A stretch of 64,000 nucleotides of DNA from Spirogloea muscicola (Eukaryota; Streptophyta; Zygnematophyceae; Spirogloeales; Spirogloeaceae), in NCBI GenBank assembly GCA_009602725.1, contig WELB01000042.1, positions 72,371 through 136,370 on the forward strand. The letters are read 5' to 3'. The position numbers and the translations under genes were made by a program. The first letter of the stretch is position 1. Every line of letters starts with the position of its first letter. Under the pieces are notes generated by a model. It did no database searches. It was not told the DNA's origin and saw only the letters and a list, made by a program, of their open reading frames with translations. Shown here piece after piece: positions 29,688 through 38,979 of this stretch.

Positions 29688-30730
29688 TCAGTACCCACGA
29701 GTGAGCAACATCAGGTCTGAGTAGCTCGCTGCAGGGAAAGAGGCACTCTGCCGAGACCCAGAGGCGGCGGCCATAGCACGGCCTGCGCGCGTGTGGACGG
29801 CGTGGGCAAGGGAGCTTTGAAGCGATACGGCCAGGCGCATGCGGAAGACTCGTGCGAGCGAACCGGCGGCGTTGAAGCCGGGCATCGCCCCTGGCAGACC
29901 CGGCCGCCGGTCAATGGCCTGGCGGGCAAGCCGCTGAATGAAATCCAGCCAGCGGCTGCCGAAAGCCCCGTGTACATCCATCGCCAGGGCCGCGAATGCA
30001 TCCCCCACCGGGTGATCAGCATATTTTCGCTCCTTGCCCTGGGCCGCCTGGCCGACCGCGTGCCCTGCAAACGACGCCGATCTGGTGGGATTGGCGGAGT
30101 CGATGCAGTCAGTTGTCACCACATCAGCGATGATGCGGGGACCGCCGCCGGGCGGGATGGCGACCAGGTCGGCGCGTCGCGTATGGGGCTGGCCGTCCGC
30201 GCCCAGCTGGATTGGGCATGATGGAGGAGTTCTCCACCGCGACCTTGAAGCCCGCCTCCGAAAACACCCCCTGCATACCGTCGCGCAGGCGCGACGGTAT
30301 GCGGACGGAGGTCGTGGGAAGCGGTCCGCTCGCCCCCGTGTGCCCAACGGAGCATGTGGGCGGCCAGCTCCGCAGGATCAACGTGACGGGCACCGCACTC
30401 GCATTGAGTGACGCCCACGTGGCAGGGAGGGAGGAGGCCCAAGAGCCGGTGGACCGCCGTCCGGAAGACCTCGTCGGGCATAGTGAGCGCCGCGTGGAGT
30501 GGAAGCGCTGATAGCCACGCCGCCGCCCCAGGGGAGGAGGCTGAGAGCAGCCGGGCGCGCCCTCGAAGGTCAGCCGGAGGGAGAAGCTCCACCGCCTGGT
30601 CGGAGGCCGCTTGTTCAACCAGCGCCGAGAAGCGTGCCTGGGCACGCTGGTCTGGGGTGTGGGCGAGGTGGATGAAAGGAACGGCCTGTTCCGACATGTG
30701 GGGGTGGACCGCCAGGAGCCCGCCAAGCAA
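29688..30730 (-). mobile_element. 5'-truncated LINE family B
   Basis: Minus-strand frames give FIHLAHTPDQRAQARF, LRGRARLLSASSPG, the zinc-knuckle region (CECGARHVDPAELAAHMLRW, where family A has C in the last place), the endonuclease region (RRADLVA ... IIADVVTTD), AKGKERKYADHPVGD-like residues, and the C-terminus SDLMLLTRGY with a stop at 29688. The frame breaks at a small palindrome at 30274-30301. The 5' end is replaced at about 30725 by a hairpin repeat. This is a degenerate copy of an element related to family A. Confidence 0.78.
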
Positions 30731-31210
30731 AGCCAGCCCAAAAAAGATTGGACAATGTCCAAAGCCAAAGAAAGAGGAGCCGGAAAAACGACTACACTAC
30801 AGAAGCCCGAAAAGAAAGTGCTCGCCCATAGAGAGGACGGGCTGGCAAAGCCAGCCCAAAAGAGAATGGACAACGTCCAAAGCCAAAGAAGGAGGAGCCG
30901 GAAAAAAGGACTACACTACAGAACACTGCATAACACATAGACGAAAAGAAGCAAGCGCGGCCAAATTAACGAAAAACGAAAAGAAGAAGTGCGCGCCCGT
31001 AGAGAAGAGGGGCTGGCAAAGCCAGCCCAGACGAAAAGAAGAAGTGCGCGCCCATAGAGAAGAGGGGCTGTCAACGCCAGGCCCAAAAAGAATGGACAGT
31101 GTCCAAAGCCAAAGAAAGAGGAGCCGGAGAAAGGACTACACTACAGAGAAGGGCTCGCCCATTGAGGATAGGGGCTGGAAAAAGCCAGCCCAGAAAAGAA
31201 TGAACAAAGG
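30731..31210 (+). repeat. Hairpin-repeat array
   Basis: At least five units occur in a row, all in one orientation. Four carry GGCTGGCAAAGCCAGCCC or slight variants, or only its right half (near 30726, 30840, 31010 and 31070); the unit near 31165 has GGGGCTGGAAAAAGCCAGCC. Most are followed by GGACAATGTCC or a one-base variant. No gene. Confidence 0.75.
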
Positions 31211-31790
31211 ACGAGAAGGGGCCAGGGGAAGTACGAAGAACAACAAGCACTAAAAAGAAACGAAGCAGCTACGAAGCACTCAGTAACCCCTGCTAAGCAG
31301 CCTCAGGTCAGAGAGACTGGGTTCCTGGAAGCGGGTCCCCTGGCCAGAGCCAGAGGTAGCAGCGAGGGCTCTGCCTGCACGCAGGTGCAGCGCGCGGGCC
31401 ATAGACCTCTGCAGCGAGACGGCCAAGCGCATGCGGTACACCTGCGCTAGCGACCCTGCTGCATGGTAGTCCACCGGCTCCCCATGGAAGCGGCGGACAA
31501 TGGCGTGACGTGAGAGCTGGTTGAGCAGCTCGAGCCACCGAGCGCCCAGCGCCCCCTGCTATCGATGGCGAGCGGGAAGAACTCGTCTTCCCGCGGGCGA
31601 TCTGCGTATTTTAGCTCCTTGGCCCGAGCGGCGCAGGCTACCGCATACCCAGCCTTGGTGGCACACTGGGTTGGGTGTGAGCGGTCATAGGAGTCAGTGG
31701 TCACCACGTCCAGGAGAAGACGTGGCCCGCCTGCTGGTGGGGTGGCCACAAGGTCCACGCGACGAGCGTTGAGACCGTCGGAGCGTGGAG
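31211..31790 (-). mobile_element. LINE family A fragment (endonuclease region to 3' tail)
   Basis: The minus strand encodes RRVDLVATPPAGGP, LLLDVVTTDSYD, AKELKYADRPREDEFFPLAI and SDLRLLSRGY, with a stop at 31280 and the family A tail to about 31211. One frameshift lies near 31555. The 5' end is truncated inside the endonuclease segment at about 31785. Confidence 0.78.
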
Positions 31791-31793
31791 ACC

Positions 31794-31960
31794 GACTACA
31801 GAACACTGCAGAACACAGAGACGATGCAGAGGGAAGCTCAGTAGCCACGAGTGAGCAACATCAGGTCTGAGTAGCTCGCTGCAGGGAAAGAGGCACTCCG
31901 CCGAGACCCAGAGGCGGCGGCCATAGCACGGCCTGCTCGCGTGTGGACGGCGTGGGCAAG
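31794..31960 (-). mobile_element. LINE family B 3'-end duplicate
   Basis: About 165 bases nearly identical to 29646-29812 (GATGCAGAGG, GAGCAACATCAGGTCTGAG, GCACTCCGCCGAGACCCAG), covering the family B tail and last codons only. Confidence 0.75.
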
Positions 31961-32018
31961 TGAGCCCAGACGAAAAGGGGCCCTTCGACGGGGCCAAACG
32001 ACGGAGGAGCCTAAAAGG

Positions 32019-32049
32019 GTTCTGACAGCGCTAAAAGCGCTGTCAGAAC
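32019..32049. repeat. Perfect 14-bp inverted repeat with 3-base loop
   Basis: Left arm GTTCTGACAGCGCT, loop AAA, right arm AGCGCTGTCAGAAC. It lies about 200 bases before the RRM-CCCH gene, between LINE tails. No T-run follows, and it is not a bacterial-type terminator. Confidence 0.9.
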
Positions 32050-32150
32050 GGGTGTAGGATGGGACACTCAGTAGCTACGAGTGAGGAGCCTAACATCTGA
32101 CAGACTAGCTGCCGGAAAGCAATCCCAGCTGGGAAATGCCAGCCCAAACC
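32050..32150 (-). mobile_element. LINE family C 3'-end fragment
   Basis: The minus strand reads WDCFPAASLSDVRLLTRSY to a stop at about 32068. The related plus-strand relics at 27840-27940 and 35460-35600 share the GATTGCTTTCCGGC core. Only the last ~20 codons remain. Confidence 0.65.
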
Positions 32151-32247
32151 GAAGGGGCCAGAGGTTAGCGTCAGAAGGAGCCAGGGTCCAGGCCGGGCCA
32201 GACCAAGGCCAGAGCGGCGGCGGAGCGCCACCGCCGCCGCCGCGGCG

Positions 32248-34059
32248 ATGAACCCTCTGACGCAGGTGAAGAACCTGCAGAAGATCAGCGCGCGCGAGGC
32301 GGCGGCGGGCGTCTCCGACGACGCGAGCTGGCACGCCAAGTACCGGGACTCCGCGTACGTCTTCGCCGGCGGCCTGCCCTTCGACCTCACCGAGGGCGAC
32401 CTCCTCGCCGTCTTCGCGCAGTGAGCGGCGCTGGCCTCCGCCTCCTCCTCGCGTGCCCTTCTGCAGCGGCCGCGTCCTGGCCGTCGTGGGCGATGGCCGA
32501 CGGACTGGCAGCCAGAACCCACGTCGCCCGCGTTCGTGGCCCCGCTGCTGCGCTCGGCTGGCTGCGGCAGGTACGGCGAGGTCGTGGACGTCAACCTCGT
32601 GCGCGACAAGGCGACCGGCAAGTCCCGCGGCTTCGCCTTCCTCGCCTACGAGGACCAGCGCAGCACTGTGCTTGCTGTGGGTGCGCCACCGGGACCCTCC
32701 CGGCGCCAGCAGCTGCTTGCTGTATTGTGTACTGCAGCGGAATTGCGCAGTGCCCGCATCGAGCAAACGTCACAACTCGGTGATGGTGCACCTCGTTGTG
32801 CGCAGACAACCTGAACGGCGCCAAGGTAGTGGGGCGCATTATCCGTGTGGACCACGTCACGGACTACAAGCGCAAGCGCGAGGAGGACGAGGCTGACGCG
32901 GCGGCGGCTCGTGAGGAGCGCGGCGTGTGCCACGCCTTCCAGCGCGGCGAGTGTGCTCGCGGCGACGCCTGCCGCTTCTCCCATGACGAGCAGGTCGAGC
33001 CTCCCGCCCACAGGCTCAGCCTCCTTGCCCCAAGGTGCCGTCCTGACGGTATGCTCCATGTAGGATCAGAGCACGTGAATTGTATATGCTTTGCACAAAC
33101 TCGGCGGCATTATGATGAGCCAGGTCCAATTGGCCTCACTTGTTGCCGTGCAGAGGGCTGCAAACACCGGGTGGGGCGGGAAGGAAGACGAACGGTGGGA
33201 ACACGACCGCTTTGCTGGCGGCAGAGGTGGAGGCGAGCGTGGCAGTGGCAGGGGCGACCCAGCTGCGAGAGGAGGAGGAGGGGGCTGGAGGGGTGAGCAG
33301 GGCAGGCAGGCGGATGGCGGCAGAGGAGCTGGCATGGGGCGGGTCGGTGCAGGTGCCAGAGGTGCACCCGTGGGCGCTCATGCTCGTGGCAAGCAAGAGA
33401 CGGCAATGGCCAACGGAGACAGCTCACACCCACGGAGCCTGGCAGACGACCCGAGGCGAGAGGGTGGAGACAACAAACGGAAGAGTGAGGGCCCCGACCA
33501 GGAGCGGCTCCGGCGGGGGGAGGGGGACGCAGGCGAGTGGAGGCAGAGGGCGGAGGCTGGTGACAGGAGCGGGCGAGGTGAGGCGCAAGGACTGTTTGAG
33601 AGACACGACGAACGAGATAAGAGGGGGAGAGATAGGGAGCAAGGGAGGGAGAGGGTGCACCAAGTGGGGAGGGCAGAGGAGCGTGAGCAAGGAGGGAGAG
33701 TCGATGTGGATGTCAAGAGGGACAGAGGTAGCGAAAGGGAGAGGGGCGAGGAAACGGAGAGGGAGAGGAAGAGTGAGAGGGAGGGGGACAAGGTGAGGGT
33801 GAGGGAGAGGGAGAGGGAGAGGGAGAGGGAGAGTGAGAAGAAGAAAGACAGGGTGATGGTGAGGGAGAGGGAGAAGGAGATGGAGAGGGAGAGGGAGAGG
33901 GAGAAGGAGATGGAGAGGGAGAGGGAGAGGAAGAGAGAGAGGGAGAGGGAGAGGGAGGGGGAGAGGGCAAGGGGGAGGGAGAGGGAGGAGGACAGAGGCA
34001 GAGGGCGAGATAGGGGCAAGGACACCGGCAGGGAGCGCAGAGATAGGAGCGCGGAGTAG
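32248..34059 (+). CDS. RRM and CCCH zinc-finger splicing protein (RBMX2/Ist3-like)
   Basis: Likely a spliceosome-associated factor of the Ist3/RBMX2 type (plant C3H25/C3H42-like). Four exons join in phase: 32248-32420, 32571-32680, 32806-32993 and 33154-34059, giving 458 residues. Order: the conserved N-terminus MNPLTQVKNLQKISAREA with SWHAKYRDSAYVF; an RRM (residues ~37-113) with RNP2 YVFAGGLPF and RNP1 KSRGFAFLAY; NLNGAKVVGRIIRVDHV; a CCCH finger C-x8-C-x5-C-x3-H at about residues 135-154 (VCHAFQRGECARGDACRFSH); AANTGWGGKEDERW; and a very long tail of Arg/Glu/Gly. The last ~100 residues are mostly RE/RER repeats coded by a GAGAGG-type purine tract. The tail is far longer and more repetitive than usual. 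Confidence 0.93.
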
Positions 34060-34719
34060 AAGGTGATGTGACAGCCGCTCTGCGAGTCGCTCCATAGTAC
34101 ACGCCTCTTGGACGAGCAGGCTGTGGCGCTTGCCGCTCCTTGCTGGCCTTCCTGGCCTGGCCAATGCTTGCTCTCAAGCATTCCCACTTAGTCCATACGG
34201 TACGCTTGAAGTAGGCCCCAGTATTGGTTCTTCTCGCTACGGCAATATGTGATGACCAGCATGCTTGGTGATGGAATACTGTCCCCATGCTCATGCACGA
34301 GCTTAACACCACGTTGCTGACATCCTTGGTTTAGGTGTGAAGATATACATTACCGCCCACCCAGCTCCCCTTCTTCAAATGCGCATTCTCATTGGCAGCC
34401 TTCAGAATCTGAAAGGCCACGCCAAGCCGCTGATGGACTATCACTTTCGTGCCGAATGTGGATTGCTTCGTCGTGTCTTGACACCATACTGGCACCCGAT
34501 TCCAAGTCACCTGGTGGCAACCCCTGCCCAAACCTCAGCAGTGATTGGGCTTGATAGTTGCAGGGGAAGCGAGGGGCTGGTTTGTAGCAGCTAGCCTTTA
34601 CTGGCTGAGTGCCCCCAGATCGATTGCTCCATTGTACTGGTTATGCTTTTTCCATTCGCGACAGCGTTCCCATGCACTCACCATATACTCTAGGGCAGGC
34701 TGCTTTGGCTGCTGCCTAG
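34060..34719. other. 3' region of the RRM-CCCH gene, no gene seen
   Basis: Open frames are short and unsupported on both strands. Confidence 0.4.
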
Positions 34720-34842
34720 ATGGAAGGGCGAATGTACTCCGGCTGCTAACTACTCCAACTTGCGGTCGTTGACTGGGGTTCTTGAGCTCCCACTTCTGCA
34801 AGTCGCTTGGTGGAGCTTCGTGGTTGGTGCTTTCCAGCTCAT
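34720..34842 (+). mobile_element. LINE 3'-end relic (variant tail)
   Basis: CTGCTAACTAC...ACTTGCGGTCGTTGACTGGGGTTCTTGAG resembles 63165-63200 (ACTTGCGGTTGCTGACCATGTTTCTTGAG) and 8715-8742. All keep a decayed version of the SDLRLLTR codons plus stop. Confidence 0.45.
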
Positions 34843-35382
34843 TCAAACCTTTGTCCACTGCTGTTGAGCTGGGCTCTCATAGGCATTGGCCCTTTTGGAA
34901 GAGCTTCTACTTACTCTTTTCCCCCGCTTCCCTGAACAGCTGATCGGCACGGCGGACAGTGGCCACAGTGTAGTTAGCCTCCAGTTAGCCTCCTTGCCGA
35001 GAAACGACAAGCATGCTATTGCGGAGTAGGTCGTGTGTGCCAGTGCCCTCCCTCCCAGTGTGCTCATTGGGTCATGTGCGCAGCCAACTGCATACATCGG
35101 CGTTGCATGCTCCGCATTCGCACTGCACCACAGAAGCGAGGCAGGGTGGGTGAAGGCCGAGGAGGCAGTGGACAGCCGTCCTAAGATGCTGAACGCTGCG
35201 TAGGTCGAAAGTGCCGTCAGCCTCGCCGCCGTTCCAGGAGGGTCAGCACACAACGAACGGGGGGCGCGCCCAAGTAGACCGTCCTTTGGTAGGAGCTCCA
35301 GAGCCGAGTCGAAGGCCGCCTTCCCCACCTCCGCCCTGTAGCGCGCTTGGTCAGGAGCATGCTCGAGCCGTGGAGACGCCAT
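34843..35382 (-). pseudogene. Degenerate LINE fragment (RT tail to zinc knuckle)
   Basis: The minus strand shows LEHAPDQARYRAEVGKAAFDSAL, then LRTAVHCLLGLHPPC in a second frame, then VQCECGACNADVC (zinc-knuckle region) in a third, matching family A/B residues of the same order. Several stops and shifts make it non-functional. Confidence 0.65.
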
Positions 35383-35459
35383 CGCCGTACTCTGGAGGAG
35401 CTATTCTATACTTTGGGAGAATGCGACTGCTGATGGTCAAGATCTTCTCTACCTCCCCC

Positions 35460-35600
35460 CCAGCGGTCCATGGGGCACGCCTTGCACCTGCGTGACGGGC
35501 CGTGCTCTAGCTGCAGCCTCTGGCTTTCGTCAGGGGGATTGCTTTCCGGCTGCAGCTAGTCTTTGGGATGTGCGGCTCCTCACTCGTGGCTACTGAGTGA
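35460..35600 (+). mobile_element. LINE family C 3'-end fragment
   Basis: QRSMGHALHLRDG, a frameshift, then GDCFPAAA and DVRLLTRGY with a stop at 35598. It is followed by a hairpin repeat (GACAGGCCAGCCC near 35645) similar to 13700-13790. Confidence 0.65.
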
Positions 35601-36193
35601 TTGTTGTCCAGAAACAGCTCTTCCAAGTTGACAGCAGTGACTGTGACAGGCCAGCCCGCAGGAATGGACAAGGTCTCAAGGGGTTGGATGGCGAAAGCAG
35701 CAGGTTACTGAGCGCTAAGACGCCAGCAAGTGGGCTCCCAGTGAACCTCAGCAAGTGGGCGAGCAATCCCTCGTCAGTGAGTGCAAGTCGGTGGTTGGAA
35801 AGCGGTTGTGAACGTCGGGCTGTGGTGTGCATGACCAGATCAGCGGAGCCACGGGCTCAGGGGAAGCGAGTGCCAGCCGCCCGACCACCGGGGGCGGCAC
35901 AAACGGCGGGCGGGCAAACGGGGTCGGCGCCGTCAGCGCGCGCCCGTCCCGTCACGCCCGCGCCGGCGCGCCCCCGACCGGCCCAGGCGAATCCGGCACC
36001 GGCGGGCCGCGTTGACCAGGGGGGCGGCCGGCGCGGTGCCCTCCCCCCGAAAGCGCAGGGCCCATAGAGTAGTCGTTTTCACAGCCGGCGCGGGGCCTGC
36101 GCCCGGGAGGCGAGGGCCAGCGTCCCCCCAGAACACGGCCCCTGCTGGCAAGCGCGTGCCCCCCGGCGGCAGCAGCGGCGGCCTAGCGGCGGC
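35601..36193. other. Hairpin repeat, then GC-rich region upstream of the EGF-protein gene
   Basis: 35601-35800 is repeat. 35801-36193 is GC-rich and low in complexity and may be promoter or first-exon sequence of the proline-rich/EGF gene. No reliable frame. Confidence 0.4.
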
Positions 36194-37116
36194 NNNNNNN
36201 NNNNNNNNNNNNNNNNNNNNNNNNNNNNNNNNNNNNNNNNNNNNNNNNNNNNNNNNNNNNNNNNNNNNNNNNNNNNNNNNNNNNNNNNNNNNNNNNNNNN
36301 NNNNNNNNNNNNNNNNNNNNNNNNNNNNNNNNNNNNNNNNNNNNNNNNNNNNNNNNNNNNNNNNNNNNNNNNNNNNNNNNNNNNNNNNNNNNNNNNNNNN
36401 NNNNNNNNNNNNNNNNNNNNNNNNNNNNNNNNNNNNNNNNNNNNNNNNNNNNNNNNNNNNNNNNNNNNNNNNNNNNNNNNNNNNNNNNNNNNNNNNNNNN
36501 NNNNNNNNNNNNNNNNNNNNNNNNNNNNNNNNNNNNNNNNNNNNNNNNNNNNNNNNNNNNNNNNNNNNNNNNNNNNNNNNNNNNNNNNNNNNNNNNNNNN
36601 NNNNNNNNNNNNNNNNNNNNNNNNNNNNNNNNNNNNNNNNNNNNNNNNNNNNNNNNNNNNNNNNNNNNNNNNNNNNNNNNNNNNNNNNNNNNNNNNNNNN
36701 NNNNNNNNNNNNNNNNNNNNNNNNNNNNNNNNNNNNNNNNNNNNNNNNNNNNNNNNNNNNNNNNNNNNNNNNNNNNNNNNNNNNNNNNNNNNNNNNNNNN
36801 NNNNNNNNNNNNNNNNNNNNNNNNNNNNNNNNNNNNNNNNNNNNNNNNNNNNNNNNNNNNNNNNNNNNNNNNNNNNNNNNNNNNNNNNNNNNNNNNNNNN
36901 NNNNNNNNNNNNNNNNNNNNNNNNNNNNNNNNNNNNNNNNNNNNNNNNNNNNNNNNNNNNNNNNNNNNNNNNNNNNNNNNNNNNNNNNNNNNNNNNNNNN
37001 NNNNNNNNNNNNNNNNNNNNNNNNNNNNNNNNNNNNNNNNNNNNNNNNNNNNNNNNNNNNNNNNNNNNNNNNNNNNNNNNNNNNNNNNNNNNNNNNNNNN
37101 NNNNNNNNNNNNNNNN
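36194..37116. other. Assembly gap (923 N)
   Basis: Unresolved sequence with GGC repeats on the left edge and CGCCGTCGCCGCC repeats on the right. It probably hides proline codons (CCN) of the following gene. Confidence 0.95.
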
Positions 37117-37931
37117 CGCCGTCGCCGCCGCCGCCGTCGCCTCCGCCGGCCAGCCCCCCTCCGCCGCCGCTCCTCTCGCCACCACCTCCCTCCGTCGCCC
37201 CCCCACCACGTAAGCTCTCCCCATGTCGCCGCCTCTTCTGCCAGCTCGCCGCCGCTCCACCAGCGTCTCAGAAGCAACTGCTGACTTGTCTGTGCGGCAC
37301 TTTCCCACATGCCTGCTGGAGTGCAGCCTGCGATCCATGCAGCACTTGCGATGGCAACTCGACTTGCGTTGACAACGGCAACTGCACCGCCACCTGCATC
37401 TGCAACTACGGCTTCTATCCCACTAGCACCGGCAGATGCGGTGGGGACTCACCCCCCCCCCCTTTTGCCTCCCTCTTTNCCCCTCCCTTTTGCCTCCCTC
37501 TTTTGCGCTATCTTGCCTTCTTCCCCCGAGGGGGCACTCTGACGGGTAACCTGAGATCGTGGCTGCCGCCGCTGTTGCTGCTGCCCCAGAGTGCATGCCC
37601 TGCCTGGTCGCTGGGTGCGCTACCAACGCCACGTGCATCGACAACGGCAACTGCGGAGCCAAGTGCTTCTGCAATGCTGGCTACTATGGCGACGGAGTCG
37701 CCTGCAGTGAGCTTCCCAATCCTTCTTTCACCTCATCGTCAGCATCCAATCATATTCTCAAGTCAGTCTCCATTGTGCCACCATCACGTTGTGGCCCGCA
37801 GGTTGCGATCCTTGCAGCCTGGATCCCTGCGACCCCAATGCAACGTGTGTGGAGGACGACGACCCCAGCAACTGCAATCCCATCTGCACCTGCAATGCCA
37901 ACTTCACTGGCAATGGCCTAGTCTGCTGTAA
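37117..37931 (+). CDS. Proline-rich extracellular protein with EGF-like modules, partial
   Basis: Begins in the gap with SPPPPSPPP and PPPLLSPPPP, a hydroxyproline-rich-glycoprotein-like stretch typical of algal wall or matrix proteins, ending at a donor at 37209. Three cysteine-rich EGF-like modules follow, each in its own exon: about 37329-37440 (CDPCSTCDGNSTCVDNGNC, CICNYGFYP), about 37592-37706 (CMPCLVAGCATNATC, CFCNAGYYGDGVAC), and about 37802-37930 (CDPCSLDPCDPNATC, CTCNANFTGNGLVC). Each has six cysteines in the EGF spacing, plus NxT/NxS sites (NST, NAT, NFT). Start and C-terminus are not identified. Secretion is inferred from composition, as the signal peptide is not visible. Confidence 0.72.
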
Positions 37932-38979
37932 GTGCCCCACCCAAGCCGCTCCACTCGCTTTCATGCATTCTACCTGCCCACCTGCCCTTTCTTGCACCTA
38001 TAGCTTCATCAGCAATTGACTTGTGCTCTCAGCTTTGAACTTTAAGCTCTGAGCTCTGAGGGTTGAGGTAACTCACCGTCCTTTCAAGATGTATTACTAC
38101 CCTTCTAGTGACCGACATCACTTGGATGGAGCCCCACTGCTAATACTGCAGTGCTTGACTTGCAGCCCCAGCATGAGAGCTGCTTGGACACAGTTCTGCT
38201 CACCGTGCATGGCCAGAGCTTTCACATGCGATCTGTGAAGTGGGGCTTAGTCTCATGAAGATCCCTCCCATCTCCTAGCCATACCACATAACAGAGGCAC
38301 GGATGCTAGGCCACGTGCCACATGCCCCCTCGCAGTGCAGGAACCTTTTGCAAGTCACTGCATTGAGTCATTCATTCAGGCAACGCCTTCCAAGTGCACC
38401 CTTAAGATTAACTGCTGTCAGAGTGGCTTGAGCCAGTCCACAATCTGGGGAGTGAGAGCCAGTCACTCTGGCCTGTGACCAGTCGGCAAGGGCAAAGAAG
38501 GGTATAACCAGCTTTGAAGGGCAAAGAAGGGAATAATCAGGCCGATGGGAAATAAGTTCTAAGATAGCAGCAAGGAGGCAGGAACTTGTGCTGTTGACCA
38601 AGAATACTTTGGAAGCTAATTCAGCTCACTTGGTACGCGTCAGCACCAATTGTGTCATCTGCACAAGCGCCCGCCGGCATAGGGCTAACAACAACAAAGA
38701 ACACGTAGGTCAGTCACGGCGGTGATTAGTGCATTTCACAGTGGCAGTAAGCAAACGCGCCTGTATAAAGGGCGTGGAGGGTAATACAAGCATGTCGCAG
38801 ACCGCAGGACGACTCAGACGCCTTACCTACTGCAGAGCAAACAGCTTAACGACGGCAGAAAGCATAGGGCAAAGTCACTTCACTGGTTGACTCTCATATT
38901 AGCAGAATTGGTGCAGGTGGACTTAAGTGGCTTGAAGAGGAAGTGGGGGACAGAAGGTGAGAAGAAGATTTGAGGCCAA
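37932..38979. other. No gene seen
   Basis: May hold the last exon and 3' untranslated sequence of the EGF protein, but no further cysteine-rich module is present. Partial direct repeat of CAGCTTTGAAGGGCAAAGAAGGG(T/A)AT near 38485-38535. Confidence 0.4.

Noticed and set aside
30731-31210. CRISPR-like array from regularly repeated GGCTGG hairpin units
   Set aside because: Spacing and repeat length vary, units occur in both orientations across the window, and the genome is eukaryotic.
32019-32049. Rho-independent transcription terminator
   Set aside because: No T-run, and the genome is eukaryotic.
33378-34187. Long minus-strand open frame rich in SLSLSLS/PSPSPS
   Set aside because: It is the antisense shadow of the purine-rich RERE-coding exon of the RRM-CCCH protein, whose sense frame is supported by splice phases and domains.
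36012-37338. Open frames crossing the 923-N gap
   Set aside because: Same artefact. Only the part after 37117 (plus strand) is supported as coding.
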